Origin: Campylobacteraceae bacterium
Lineage (GTDB): Bacteria; Campylobacterota; Campylobacteria; Campylobacterales; Sulfurovaceae
Assembly (NCBI GenBank): GCA_027055805.1
Contig: JALUMR010000080.1
Location: forward strand, 1 to 33,401
Reading direction: 5' to 3'
DNA length: 33,401 bases
Position 1 is the stretch's first letter; every line of letters starts with the position of its first letter. A program made the translations under genes and the position numbers. The notes beneath the pieces are model-generated. The model was not told the DNA's origin and did no database searches. It was given only the letters and a program-made list of their open reading frames with translations. Positions 10,462 through 20,048 of this stretch are shown piece by piece.

Positions 10462-12307
10462 TTCTAATTCTCTCTTTTAGTGAAGGGATGAGTTTTGCTG
10501 AAACGGAGAGTGTATCGTAACCTAAATTTATCAAGGTCTCTGTAGCCGTACTAAGACCAGCCAGTTCCCCACAGATACTGATGGGTTTTTTAGTTGTCTC
10601 TATAATTAATTTTAGAGCATTCATTACCATAGGGGAGAGTGCATCTGCCTGTAAAGATGCGTGTGTTCTCTCTATGGCAAAAAGGTATTGGGTGAGGTCG
10701 TTGGTTCCTATGGAGTAGAAGTCTACGAGTTGGTCAAACTCATGTAAAGCAAAAATCACAGAGGGAACTTCTAGCATCATTCCAAACTCTATATTTGAGA
10801 TATCTAAGTTGTGTTTAATGGCAATATCAATAGCAATTTTTTTAGCCTCTATAAATTCATTACAGTTACTTACCATAGGGAACATAATTTTCATGGTTTT
10901 CCCTCTGGTATCTGTCTCATTAACAGCTTTGAAAATAGCCAACAGTTGCTCTTCTAATAATTTTTTTTCGAGCAATAAGAAACGGATACCTCGTATGCCC
11001 AAGAAAGGATTTTGCTCTTTTTCTATATGTGCATAAGGAAGAGGTTTGTCCCCTCCTATATCGAGTGCTCTTATGGTAAGTTCATCAAAAAGTTCAAAAA
11101 TCTCTGCATAGGCTTTGGTTTGTTCTTCTACCGTAGGCTTTTTTTCCATAAACAAAAATTCACTTCTTAACAGCCCAATACCATCTGCACCCAACTCTTT
11201 AGCCTCTTTGGCTGATTGTACATCTCCAATATTTGCAAGAACTTTAATACTTTTACCTCTTAATGTCTCGGTTGAGTTAAAACGATTTTTATAGTTTTGG
11301 GCTTTTTTCTCTTGAAATGATTTTTGTTTTTCGTATGCCTTATCTATGTCAGTTTTCGTCGGTGATATAAGAATGTCTCCCGAGCTGGTGTCAAGGATTG
11401 CTTCTTTTGTCTCTTCTATATAGTCATCTATAATGACGGTTGGAATAGCAAAAGAGCGTAAAAGTATGGAGGCATGAGAAGTAGGGCTACCATGTTTGAG
11501 TACCACACCTTGAATAGGCGAGTCTACAAGCTTAGGAACATCGCTTGGAAGCAGGTCATCTACAAGTAAAATATAGGGAGTATCTGGAAGTTTTAAGGTG
11601 CTTGTTATACCTGTATGGGTGAGTATCTGTTGAAGAATATCTTTATAGTCAGCTATGCGAGATTCAAACTTTGTACCTTTTAGTTTTTCTACCTCTTTAT
11701 CTATGGTCTCTTTTAACTTCTCTACCTCTTTAAAATTTTGTTGAAAGATATCAGAAGAGAGTAGCTCTTTATGTGCAAGGTATATATCTGCCTCACTGTT
11801 TGATTTGTTTTCATTGTATAGCTCTTCAAGCTCTTTTTTTACCAATTTAATAGAGTCGTTTATACTAAGAGTTTTTTGTTTATCTATGTTTTCTACAGCT
11901 TTACAATAAACCAAAGGAGCAATGGCTATGCCTGGTACAATACTAATTCCATTGAGAGTAGGGCTTTCATAACGCTCATCTATTTGAGTTAAAGTTTCAA
12001 TCTCTTTATCATTCTCCATAAGTTCTTTAAAAAAAGATGTGAGGTGGCTACTCGCTTCTTTTGCATCTTCCCCTACACACTTTAAGATAAAGCTTTCACC
12101 TTTTGCTAAAGAGAGAGAAATGATTTTAGGAACCTGTGTTGCAGAGACCTCTTGTGCGTAAGAGATGATAGTAATGGTAGAGTTGAATTTTTTTGCTTCA
12201 TTAGCAAACTTTGCAATAGGTCTTAAATGAAAACCATTAGCCGAGGTAATGGTAAGCGTAGATTCTATGGGTTTTTGTTTTTTAAATATACTTTTTAGAA
12301 AATTCAT
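10454..12307 (-). CDS. Fused HPr-Enzyme I phosphotransferase
   Basis: N-terminal HPr domain (NGFHLRPIAKFANEAKKF) followed by EI: HGSPTSHASILLRS active-site His, GIGLLRSEFLFM, LDIGGDKPLPY, GTNDLTQYLFAIER, ICGELAG. Overlaps nagE by 8 bp. Confidence 0.92.
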   Translation of the reverse strand: MNFLKSIFKKQKPIESTLTITSANGFHLRPIAKFANEAKKFNSTITIISYAQEVSATQVPKIISLSLAKGESFILKCVGEDAKEASSHLTSFFKELMENDKEIETLTQIDERYESPTLNGISIVPGIAIAPLVYCKAVENIDKQKTLSINDSIKLVKKELEELYNENKSNSEADIYLAHKELLSSDIFQQNFKEVEKLKETIDKEVEKLKGTKFESRIADYKDILQQILTHTGITSTLKLPDTPYILLVDDLLPSDVPKLVDSPIQGVVLKHGSPTSHASILLRSFAIPTVIIDDYIEETKEAILDTSSGDILISPTKTDIDKAYEKQKSFQEKKAQNYKNRFNSTETLRGKSIKVLANIGDVQSAKEAKELGADGIGLLRSEFLFMEKKPTVEEQTKAYAEIFELFDELTIRALDIGGDKPLPYAHIEKEQNPFLGIRGIRFLLLEKKLLEEQLLAIFKAVNETDTRGKTMKIMFPMVSNCNEFIEAKKIAIDIAIKHNLDISNIEFGMMLEVPSVIFALHEFDQLVDFYSIGTNDLTQYLFAIERTHASLQADALSPMVMNALKLIIETTKKPISICGELAGLSTATETLINLGYDTLSVSAKLIPSLKERIRNV

Positions 12308-12318
12308 AATTTTTCCCT

Positions 12319-12355
12319 AATAGCACTTCTTTATTTATTGTGGAGAAGTGCTATT
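12319..12355. repeat. 12-bp perfect inverted repeat in the leader of the PTS operon
   Basis: AATAGCACTTCT (12319-12330) and AGAAGTGCTATT (12344-12355), 13-nt spacer. Confidence 0.85.
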
Positions 12356-12369
12356 TTGTTTTTTGCATT

Positions 12370-12378
12370 ATCTTAGCA
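12370..12378 (-). promoter_or_regulatory. Candidate extended -10 for the HPr-EI/nagE operon
   Basis: Minus strand TGCTAAGAT just upstream of the inverted repeat, with A/T-rich sequence further upstream. Confidence 0.35.
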
Positions 12379-12403
12379 TAATTTTTTTTTGAGTAAAACC
12401 TTT

Positions 12404-13261
12404 TTAAAACCTTTTTGTATAAGCATGGCAATAAGGGGTAGAATTTCTCAACTTATAGTAGTTTTGATGCTCCTCTTCTGCTTTGTAGAACGTATGTTCA
12501 TTGGCATCTTTTATCATGGTGGCGATGTTCATGCCTTTGTCTTCTAACTGGTTAATAAGTATTTGAACGGTATCTTCCTCTTCTACATCGTTGGTAAATA
12601 TAGCAGAAAGATACTGTGGACCTATGTCTGGACCTTGACCATTCATCTGCTCTGGGTTGTGGGTTTCAAAAAAGAGTTTACAGAGTTGCTCGTAGCTTAC
12701 TTCACTTGGGTCGTAGGTTACTTCTACTGTCTCTAAGTGACCAGTATCTTTTTGGCAGATTTCATGATAAGTAGGGTCTATGGTATGCCCACCCATATAG
12801 CCTGAGTCTGCATTCACCACACCAGGAGCTTGTTGGAACCAGTACTCTGTACCCCAAAAACATCCTGAAGAGAAGTAGGCTTTTTTATACTTTGAGTTGT
12901 TTTCGTTAGCGTCAAATGAGAGTGAGACTGAGTTAACACAGTGACGGGTACTTTTAGGGGTAATTTGTTCACCTTTAAATACATGACCCAAGTGACCACC
13001 ACAGGTAGCACAAACTATCTCTACACGTCTTCCATCGGCATCGGGTATCTCTTTTACTGCACCCTCTATGGTGTCATCAAAACTGGGCCATCCTGAACCT
13101 GAGTCAAATTTGTCTGTTGAGCTAAAGAGAGGAGTGTTACATTTTCTACAGTTGTAGACTCCTGCCTCATAAAATCCATCGTATTTACCAGAAAAAGGCA
13201 TCTCTGTACCTTTATTTTCTATTACACGTATCTCTTCGCTATTTAAATCATTATATTCCAT
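12404..13261 (-). CDS. msrBA: Bifunctional methionine sulfoxide reductase, MsrB-MsrA fusion
   Basis: MsrB: CRKC, GSGWPSF, CATCGGHLGHVF, RHCVNSVSL. MsrA: SSGCFWGTEYWF, GYMGGHT, HLETVEV, HNPEQMNGQGPDIGPQYLSAIF. Confidence 0.95.
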   Translation of the reverse strand: MEYNDLNSEEIRVIENKGTEMPFSGKYDGFYEAGVYNCRKCNTPLFSSTDKFDSGSGWPSFDDTIEGAVKEIPDADGRRVEIVCATCGGHLGHVFKGEQITPKSTRHCVNSVSLSFDANENNSKYKKAYFSSGCFWGTEYWFQQAPGVVNADSGYMGGHTIDPTYHEICQKDTGHLETVEVTYDPSEVSYEQLCKLFFETHNPEQMNGQGPDIGPQYLSAIFTNDVEEEDTVQILINQLEDKGMNIATMIKDANEHTFYKAEEEHQNYYKLRNSTPYCHAYTKRF

Positions 13262-13567
13262 CTATTTTCCTTTTCGGAGTAATTTACTCTTATTTATTTG
13301 ACAATATAACATCATTAGTTAAAAGTTACATGTAAAAATGAAAAGCTATGATTTTAAATTTCTATTGATTTAATAAGATATGGCTTTGGTAACTTTTTTA
13401 AGGAGTTTTAATAGTTTACTTGAATTTTAGAGAGAGATAGTGTAAAATTTTTATGTGATTTTAATATTTTGATATATAACTTGTAAAAAATTAATAAACT
13501 TAAAATAGACCATGAAAACTCTAAAAATAAGCGAAAAAAATCACAAAGTACAAAAAATGCACAATTA

Positions 13568-13576
13568 TGTTATAAT
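13568..13576 (+). promoter_or_regulatory. Candidate extended -10 for lpxC
   Basis: TGTTATAAT (TGn plus TATAAT), about 27 nt before the ATG at 13603. Confidence 0.55.
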
Positions 13577-13602
13577 ATGCTCGTATATAAAGGAATATAG
13601 AT

Positions 13603-14487
13603 ATGAATCAACGAACCATTAGTAAGCCAGTTGAAGTTGTTGGAATAGGGTTACATAAAGGTGAACCTATTAAACTTCGTCTTGAACCGTTAGGTACCGA
13701 TGCAGGTATCATCTTCTATCGTGAAGATTTGGCTTTAACTATTCCTCTTTCTCCCTCTTCTGTTATTGATACTCAAATGGCTACAGTTATAGGTTCGGAT
13801 AAAGGCTATATCTCTACTATTGAACACTTCTTATCGGCTGTTTATGCGTATGGAATTGATAATATGCGTGTCATTGTTAATGGAAATGAGATGCCTATTA
13901 TGGATGGAAGTGCCTCTTCGTTTTGTCTGCTTTTAGATGAAGCAGGAGTAGAAGAGCAAGAAGTTGCAAAAGAGGTTATTCTAGTTAAGAAAAGAGTTGA
14001 AGTTCGTGATGGTGATAAGTTTGTACGACTTGAACCAAGTGATGAAGTAAGCTTTGACTTTGAGATAGATTTTGAACATCCTGTGATTGGTCGCCAATCA
14101 CAAAGTTACTCCTTTGGAACCAAACCTTTTTTAGAAGAGATTGCGAGGGCAAGAACTTTTGGATTTGCTCGTGATATTCAATATCTTCAAAGTATTAACT
14201 TAGCATTAGGGGCAAGTTTGAACAATGCCATTGGACTTGATGATGAAAAAATACTTAATCCTGAAGGTTTAAGATTTGACAATGAATTTGCCCGTCATAA
14301 AGTTTTAGATGCCATGGGTGATATGATGGTGACAGGGCATAATATTTTAGGAGCCTATAGCTCTTTTGCAGGAAGTCATAAGCTTAACCATGAATTAACG
14401 GTTAAACTTTTAGCCGACAAAGCTAACTATGAGATGGTTTCAGTAGACAGTGTACAAAGTAGAGAGTTTGCAAAAAGTTTCGCCTAG
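13603..14487 (+). CDS. lpxC: UDP-3-O-acyl-N-acetylglucosamine deacetylase
   Basis: MNQRTISKPVEVVGIGLHKGEPIKLRLEP; STIEHFLSAVYAYGIDN; MDGSASSF; RARTFGF; RHKVLDAMGD. Confidence 0.96.
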   Translation: MNQRTISKPVEVVGIGLHKGEPIKLRLEPLGTDAGIIFYREDLALTIPLSPSSVIDTQMATVIGSDKGYISTIEHFLSAVYAYGIDNMRVIVNGNEMPIMDGSASSFCLLLDEAGVEEQEVAKEVILVKKRVEVRDGDKFVRLEPSDEVSFDFEIDFEHPVIGRQSQSYSFGTKPFLEEIARARTFGFARDIQYLQSINLALGASLNNAIGLDDEKILNPEGLRFDNEFARHKVLDAMGDMMVTGHNILGAYSSFAGSHKLNHELTVKLLADKANYEMVSVDSVQSREFAKSFA

Positions 14488-14938
14488 TAAATACGAAGTT
14501 CTTATTATCTCTATAGCTTCACCTCTTCTTTTGGGCGTTTATAGAGATGGTGAGTTGGTAGAGAAAATAGAGAGCAAAGAGAAAACTTCTGAAATTCTTT
14601 TAAAGAAGCTTTCAGAATTGTCAAAAAAATATAACTATAGTCATCTTATTTATACTAATGGACCAGGCTCCTATATGGCTATTAAATTAACCTATATAAC
14701 TTTACGTTCATTAGAAATTTTAGAAGGTATTTCTTTTGATGGTTGTGATGCCTTTGATTTAAATAAACAAAATCCTATAAAAGCAGTGGGTAAACTCTAC
14801 TTTATCAAAGAAAATAACACTATAATAACAAAAAAATTTGATGAGGTTGTAGAGCAACGGTTTGAATTACCTTCCATGTTGAGTGAAGTGACTATTTTAA
14901 ATGATAATAAACCAATGTATATTCTATCTGCCGTGTAA
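14450..14938 (+). CDS. tsaB: TsaB-like tRNA threonylcarbamoyladenosine biosynthesis protein
   Basis: LIISIASPLLLGVYRDGEL N-terminus and NGPGSYMAIKLTYITLRSLE motif; overlaps lpxC; short version of the family. Confidence 0.65.
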   Translation: MYKVESLQKVSPSKYEVLIISIASPLLLGVYRDGELVEKIESKEKTSEILLKKLSELSKKYNYSHLIYTNGPGSYMAIKLTYITLRSLEILEGISFDGCDAFDLNKQNPIKAVGKLYFIKENNTIITKKFDEVVEQRFELPSMLSEVTILNDNKPMYILSAV

Positions 14939-14976
14939 CTATATCTTATAATTACAACATCGACAAAGGAAGCACT

Positions 14977-15858
14977 TTGTTTGTATCTGTACCTGCTACA
15001 TCAGCAAACCTTGGTCCAGGGTTTGATACTTTAGGTTTGGCGATTAATTTTCGTAATGAAATCACCATTAAACCTTCTCGATTCTTCTCTGTATCTACTC
15101 GTGGTGAGGGAGCAGAAAATCCTCACATTCGTAAAAACATTCTTTTTATGAACATTTTTAATAAACAATATATAAAATTAAAAGGTCAAAGAGATAATTT
15201 TCGCTTTGAGTTTATTAACCGTATTCCTATCTCAAGAGGTTTAGGCTCTTCGTCAGCAGTGATTACGGCTGCATTGACCTCTGCTTATGTGGCAGCAGGT
15301 GAGCGTTATAATAAAAGAAAAATACTGAACCTTGCTTTAGAGTATGAACCACATCCCGACAATATTACTCCAGCTGTAATGGGTGGATTTAATGTAGCTT
15401 GTGTGGAAGATAAAAAGGTCTATAGTAAAAAGAGAAAAGTTCCAGAGTATTTAAGAGCCGTTTTGGTTATTCCTAACAAAACTATATCTACAGCTAAATC
15501 ACGAAATGTTTTACCTGATTTGTATAGAACCGAAGAGATGGTTTATTCCCTTTCTCGTGCTTCATTTATGACCTCTTTATTTATGACAGAGTCTTGGGAT
15601 TTATTGAGAATAGCTTCTAAAGATAAGCTTCATCAAACAAGAAGAATGAAGCAGATGCCTGATTTGTTTGAGGTTCAAAAAACTGCATTGTCAAATGGTG
15701 CGTTAATGAGTACGCTTTCAGGTTCAGGTTCAACATTTTTTACACTCTGTTATGCTGATGATGCAGCCAAGATACACCAAGCTTTAGCACAGAAGTTTCC
15801 CAAATTTAGAGTCTTTACTAAAACTCTTGATAATTATGGCGTAACTTCAAAGAGTTAA
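14977..15858 (+). CDS. thrB: Homoserine kinase
   Basis: GHMP kinase: VSVPATSANLGPGFDTLGLAI, PISRGLGSSSAVI, STLSGSGSTFF. TTG start with aaaggaag RBS. Confidence 0.92.
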   Translation: MFVSVPATSANLGPGFDTLGLAINFRNEITIKPSRFFSVSTRGEGAENPHIRKNILFMNIFNKQYIKLKGQRDNFRFEFINRIPISRGLGSSSAVITAALTSAYVAAGERYNKRKILNLALEYEPHPDNITPAVMGGFNVACVEDKKVYSKKRKVPEYLRAVLVIPNKTISTAKSRNVLPDLYRTEEMVYSLSRASFMTSLFMTESWDLLRIASKDKLHQTRRMKQMPDLFEVQKTALSNGALMSTLSGSGSTFFTLCYADDAAKIHQALAQKFPKFRVFTKTLDNYGVTSKS

Positions 15859-15879
15859 TAACAAAAATTAGGTATAATT

Positions 15880-16131
15880 ATGCGAAAAAATGAACCAGTA
15901 CGCATGTGTATAACATGTAGAGAACGAGAGCTTCAACAAAACTTACTTCGCCTACAAGAGAAAAACAGTAACATTTTTCCTTACTCTGGACAGGGTCGAA
16001 GTTTTTATATTTGTAATAGTTGTCGTGAAAACGAAAAAAAGATTAAAGGTTTAATGAAACGTTTTCGACTCACAAGTGAAGATAGTGAACAGTTTGTTAA
16101 GTATTTAAAGGAGTTAGATAAGAATGGATAG
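15880..16131 (+). CDS. ylxR: YlxR (DUF448) family protein
   Basis: [20 protein letters not shown]...[15 protein letters not shown]; upstream of infB as in many bacteria. Confidence 0.88.
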   Translation: MRKNEPVRMCITCRERELQQNLLRLQEKNSNIFPYSGQGRSFYICNSCRENEKKIKGLMKRFRLTSEDSEQFVKYLKELDKNG

Positions 16132-18976
16132 AGTTAAAATCCAAGAGATTGCAAATGAAGCAGGTGCATCAAATGCAGTACTTATTGAGAAAGCAAAAGA
16201 GTTAGGTTACGATGTGAAGGCAGCGAACAGTACAGTTACTGTTGATGAAGCTGGTATATTGGTTGACTATGTAATAAATGGTATTAAACCTAAATCAGCT
16301 CAGAAGCCTAAAATGAAAATTGTTAAAAAAGCTACAGTTATTAAAAACAGTGAAGTAGAAGTATCAAAAGAGGTAGAAGAAACTTCTGTTGCAGAAGTTA
16401 AAACTGAAGAGAAAAAAGAGCTAGAGAAGAAGCCCGTTGCTAAGAGAGCAGTTAAGAAATCTTCTACTAGAAGAGGTTCTATTACAGCTACCCCTAAAAA
16501 GAAGAAGATAGAAATAGTAGAGATTGAAAAGTCTGAAGAGGTGGAAGTCAAAGTCTCTGAAGTGACTAGTGAAACTTCTTCTGAGGAAACTTCTACAGAA
16601 ACTTCAGTTGATGCCAATGTTGAAAAAGAGCAAGAAGTAGCTAAAACTGAGGAAGTTTCTGAAGAGAAAAAATCTGAAAATACGACTAGTAGTTCTGATG
16701 AATCTAAAGGGACAGAAGAGGCTCCTGTAAAAGAAAAACCTAAGATGAAGCGTAAGCGTATAGGTATTACAGTTATTAAAAAAGCAGATAGAGATAAACC
16801 AAGAATTAGAATAGTTGAAGAGCGTGGTCCAAAAGAGGTTGCGAATAAAAAGAAAACACCAGGTATGCCAACTCCTCCTTCTAAAAAGAAGATTAAAAAA
16901 ATTGCTACAGCAAAAGAATCTGGTGAAAAACTTGATTTTATGTCAAACTCTAGTTTTGGTAGTTACAACCGTAATCAAGTTACTGAAGTTGAAGAAGAGC
17001 CAGAAGTACTTATGCTTGATTTCTCTGACAAAAATATCTATGAAGATATGATGCGTCAAGAGGCAAAGCGTAAAGAAGAGGCTAAAAAAAGAGCTGCTGC
17101 TGGTGGTGGACAACAACAAAACCGTGGAAGAACAGGTGGGCATAGACGAAGACCATCTGGACTTAGACGTGGTGGAAAACGTAAAAAGTATATTAAAGAA
17201 GAGAGTACTGGACCAATTACCTCTGTAGAGATTCCAGAAAATGTAAGGGTTTATGAATTTGCTGAAAAAGTTGGTCGTTCAACTGGTGAAGTGATTAAAG
17301 TTCTTTTTGCTCTTGGAACCATGTTTACACAAAATGACTTCTTGGACAAAGATTCTATTGAAATTCTTGCAGAAGAGTTTGACGTTGAAGTACATACTAT
17401 TGACCCACTTGATGCACTTGACTATGTAAAAGTTTACGATGCACAAGAGGATGAAAACCCAAGTGAGAGACCTCCTGTTATTACCATTATGGGTCACGTT
17501 GACCATGGTAAGACATCACTACTTGACAAAATTCGTCAAACAAAAGTAGCTGACAAGGAAGCTGGTGGAATTACCCAGCATGTTGGTGCTTACCAAGTTG
17601 AAAAAAATGGTAAAAAGATTTCATTTATAGATACCCCAGGTCACGCAGCCTTTACAGAGATGCGTTCACGTGGAGCTCAAGCGACTGATATTGTTATTAT
17701 TGTTGTGGCAGCAGATGATGGTGTAAAACAGCAAACAAAAGAGGCCGTATCTCATGCTAAAGCAGCAGGTGTTCCTATTGTTGTTGCTATCAACAAAATG
17801 GATAAAGAAGCAGCAAACCCAGAGTTGGTAAAAGGTCAATTGGCTGAACTAGAAATTACTCCTGTTGAGTGGGGTGGAGAGCATGAGTTTGTTCCTGTCT
17901 CTGCACATTCAGGTGAGGGGATTGAAACACTTCTTGAAACTCTACTTCTTACATCAGAAGTACTTGAACTTCAAGCAGATGCTTCTCGTAATGCTAAAGC
18001 AGTAGTTGTTGAAGCCTCTTTAGAAAAAGGCTTTGGTGCTACTGCAAATATTATTGTTCAAAATGGTACACTCTCTATAGGTGATTCATTTGTTCTTGGT
18101 ACAACCTTTGGTAAAGTTAAAACACTTATCTTAGATGATGGAACAAAAACCAAAGCAATTGGACCTAGTACTCCTGCTGCTGTTGTTGGTCTCTCTGATG
18201 TACCAATGGCAGGTGATGTACTTGTGGTTATGGATTCGGAAAAAGAGGCAAGAGAGTTGGCTGACAAAAGAGCTGAATATTCAAGAACTAAAGAGCTTTC
18301 AAAAAGTACAAAAGTTACACTTGATAACCTATCTGCAATTATTGCAGAGGGTAACCTTAAAGCACTTCCTGTAATCATTAAGGCAGATGTTCAAGGTTCT
18401 CTTGAAGCGATTAAAGGTACGTTGGCAGAGCTTAAAAATGAAGAGGTTAAAGTTAACATTATTCACGAAGGTGTGGGTGGAGTTACCGAGTCCGATGTTC
18501 AACTAGCAGATGCTTCTGAACACTCTATCATCTTAGGATTTAACGTTAGACCTACAGGTGCTGTTAAGAAAAAAGCAAAAGAGTTGGGTGTTGAGATTAA
18601 AACATACTCAATCATCTACGAGCTTCTTGATGATGTTAAAGCACTTCTTGGTGGTATGATGAGTCCTACTATCTCCGAAGAGGTAACAGGTCAAGCTGAA
18701 GTTCGTGAGACATTTACTGTGGCTAAAGTGGGAACCATTGCAGGGTGTAAAGTATCTGATGGAACCATTGTTCGTAATGCAGGTGCTAGACTTATTCGTG
18801 ATGGTGTTGTTGTTTACACAACCACAATCTCATCTCTTAAACGCTTTAATGATGATGTTAAAGAGGTTAAAAATGGTTTCGAGTGTGGTATCATGCTTCA
18901 TAACTACAACGACATTAAAGATGGAGATGTAATCGAAACCTTTAAAATGGTAGAAGAGAAAGTAAAATTAGACTAG
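16124..18976 (+). CDS. infB: Translation initiation factor IF-2
   Basis: IF2 N domain, charged linker, then GTPase motifs [40 protein letters not shown]. Confidence 0.98.
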   Translation: MDRVKIQEIANEAGASNAVLIEKAKELGYDVKAANSTVTVDEAGILVDYVINGIKPKSAQKPKMKIVKKATVIKNSEVEVSKEVEETSVAEVKTEEKKELEKKPVAKRAVKKSSTRRGSITATPKKKKIEIVEIEKSEEVEVKVSEVTSETSSEETSTETSVDANVEKEQEVAKTEEVSEEKKSENTTSSSDESKGTEEAPVKEKPKMKRKRIGITVIKKADRDKPRIRIVEERGPKEVANKKKTPGMPTPPSKKKIKKIATAKESGEKLDFMSNSSFGSYNRNQVTEVEEEPEVLMLDFSDKNIYEDMMRQEAKRKEEAKKRAAAGGGQQQNRGRTGGHRRRPSGLRRGGKRKKYIKEESTGPITSVEIPENVRVYEFAEKVGRSTGEVIKVLFALGTMFTQNDFLDKDSIEILAEEFDVEVHTIDPLDALDYVKVYDAQEDENPSERPPVITIMGHVDHGKTSLLDKIRQTKVADKEAGGITQHVGAYQVEKNGKKISFIDTPGHAAFTEMRSRGAQATDIVIIVVAADDGVKQQTKEAVSHAKAAGVPIVVAINKMDKEAANPELVKGQLAELEITPVEWGGEHEFVPVSAHSGEGIETLLETLLLTSEVLELQADASRNAKAVVVEASLEKGFGATANIIVQNGTLSIGDSFVLGTTFGKVKTLILDDGTKTKAIGPSTPAAVVGLSDVPMAGDVLVVMDSEKEARELADKRAEYSRTKELSKSTKVTLDNLSAIIAEGNLKALPVIIKADVQGSLEAIKGTLAELKNEEVKVNIIHEGVGGVTESDVQLADASEHSIILGFNVRPTGAVKKKAKELGVEIKTYSIIYELLDDVKALLGGMMSPTISEEVTGQAEVRETFTVAKVGTIAGCKVSDGTIVRNAGARLIRDGVVVYTTTISSLKRFNDDVKEVKNGFECGIMLHNYNDIKDGDVIETFKMVEEKVKLD

Positions 18977-18984
18977 TCTAATTT
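18965..18984. repeat. 20-bp perfect palindrome overlapping the infB stop codon
   Basis: AAATTAGACTAGTCTAATTT equals its own reverse complement; TAG stop at 18974-18976. Confidence 0.85.
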
Positions 18985-18991
18985 ACCATAG

Positions 18992-19018
18992 GGGCGACCT
19001 CTGTGTCTGCCCTTTTTT
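18992..19018 (+). terminator. Intrinsic terminator-like hairpin between infB and rbfA
   Basis: GGGCGAC-ctctgt-GTC(t)GCCC stem followed by TTTTTT. Confidence 0.65.
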
Positions 19019-19032
19019 ATTGTAGGATAAAT

Positions 19033-19410
19033 ATGAGAGAAGAAGAGATAAAAAGAAAAAGAACCGAGTCACGCTTGGTCGAGTTACTTCCTGAGGCTTT
19101 CTCTGGAATGAATGACAATCGTATCAATGCTCTATCTGTGACAGCAGTGGTCTGTTCGCGTGGACGTTATGATGCCAAAGTTTACCTAGACAAATCATAC
19201 TTAACAGACAAAGAGCAAGGTGAAGCACTAAAGCAACTTAGAGCCGTTTCGGGTTATTTGTCAACCTATGTGAGAGAGAGTGAAGGTTGGTTTAAGTCAC
19301 CAAAGTTTACATTTGAGTTTGACAGTCAACTTGAAGAAATCTCAAAAATAGAAGCTCTTTTTAAAGAGATAGGCAAAAGAAATAAAAAGGATGAATCAGA
19401 TGAGTCTTAA
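19033..19410 (+). CDS. rbfA: Ribosome-binding factor A
   Basis: MREEEIKRKRTESRLVELLPEAFSGMNDNRI...; start set to 19033 (taggataaat RBS) rather than 19003, which lies inside the terminator hairpin. Confidence 0.82.
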   Translation: MREEEIKRKRTESRLVELLPEAFSGMNDNRINALSVTAVVCSRGRYDAKVYLDKSYLTDKEQGEALKQLRAVSGYLSTYVRESEGWFKSPKFTFEFDSQLEEISKIEALFKEIGKRNKKDESDES

Positions 19411-19840
19411 CGAGCAGATAGAAAAAATTGTTAAAGCCAATGGTGCAAATTTTTATGGAACAGAAACAGCTCAAGAAGATGGAAATACCATTTATAGAGT
19501 CTATATTACAAAAGAAGAGGGTGTAACCCTTGACCTTTGTGCTGATATTTCCCATGAACTCTCTGTTTTCTTTGATGTTAACCCTCCTATGCATGGAGCT
19601 TACTTTTTAGAAGTTTCATCACCAGGGATTGAGCGTAAACTAGAAGAGCCAAGACACTTTATGTCAGCTATTGGTGAACGTATAAAGTTTAAAGTCCACG
19701 GTGGCGACAAAGAGAAAGGTGAGATTACCTCTGCTGATGAGCGTGGTTTTACCATCGCTAAAAAGGGTGAAGATGTACGATTTGAGTACAACAACATCTC
19801 TAAATCTAAAACCTATTTTGAGTGGAATAAATCAAAGTAG
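19391..19840 (+). CDS. rimP: Ribosome maturation factor RimP
   Basis: YRVYITKEEGVTLDLCADISHELSVFFDV...YFLEVSSPGIERKLEEPRHF typical of RimP. Confidence 0.92.
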   Translation: MNQMSLNEQIEKIVKANGANFYGTETAQEDGNTIYRVYITKEEGVTLDLCADISHELSVFFDVNPPMHGAYFLEVSSPGIERKLEEPRHFMSAIGERIKFKVHGGDKEKGEITSADERGFTIAKKGEDVRFEYNNISKSKTYFEWNKSK

Positions 19841-19926
19841 GGTACTATTTTATTGAAATGTATGTCTGTGGGACAACGCACTCTTAAGCAAATCAGCATA
19901 AAATAAAATTTCTCCGAAATCCTTAA

Positions 19927-19954
19927 AAAATCGTCGGGATTTCCTCTTCCCGAC
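19927..19954 (-). terminator. Minus-strand intrinsic terminator-like hairpin in a plus-strand gene gap
   Basis: Minus strand GTCGGGA-agaggaaa-TCCCGAC followed by gaTTTTTT. Confidence 0.55.
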
Positions 19955-20015
19955 ATAACTTATCATAAATAAAAATCTTATATAAAAGATGGCATATAAA
20001 GATTGATATAAAAAA

Positions 20016-20024
20016 TGCTACAAT
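20016..20024 (+). promoter_or_regulatory. Candidate extended -10 for the 20049 gene
   Basis: TGCTACAAT about 25 nt upstream of the ATG. Confidence 0.45.
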
Positions 20025-20048
20025 ATTGGAATAAAAAAAGGATATGAG

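Noticed and set aside
12814-13011. Minus-strand 65-aa ORF in msrBA
   Set aside because: Alternative frame within a well-supported CDS.
16300-16617. Minus-strand 105-aa ORF antisense to infB
   Set aside because: Ser/Thr-rich complement of the charged IF-2 linker; coding-bias artefact.
16440-17180. Repetitive A/G-rich stretch that could look like a tandem repeat
   Set aside because: It is the Lys/Glu-rich linker of IF-2; degenerate codon composition rather than a DNA repeat.
18058-18378. Minus-strand 106-aa ORF antisense to infB
   Set aside because: Shadow of the conserved IF-2 region; no independent support.
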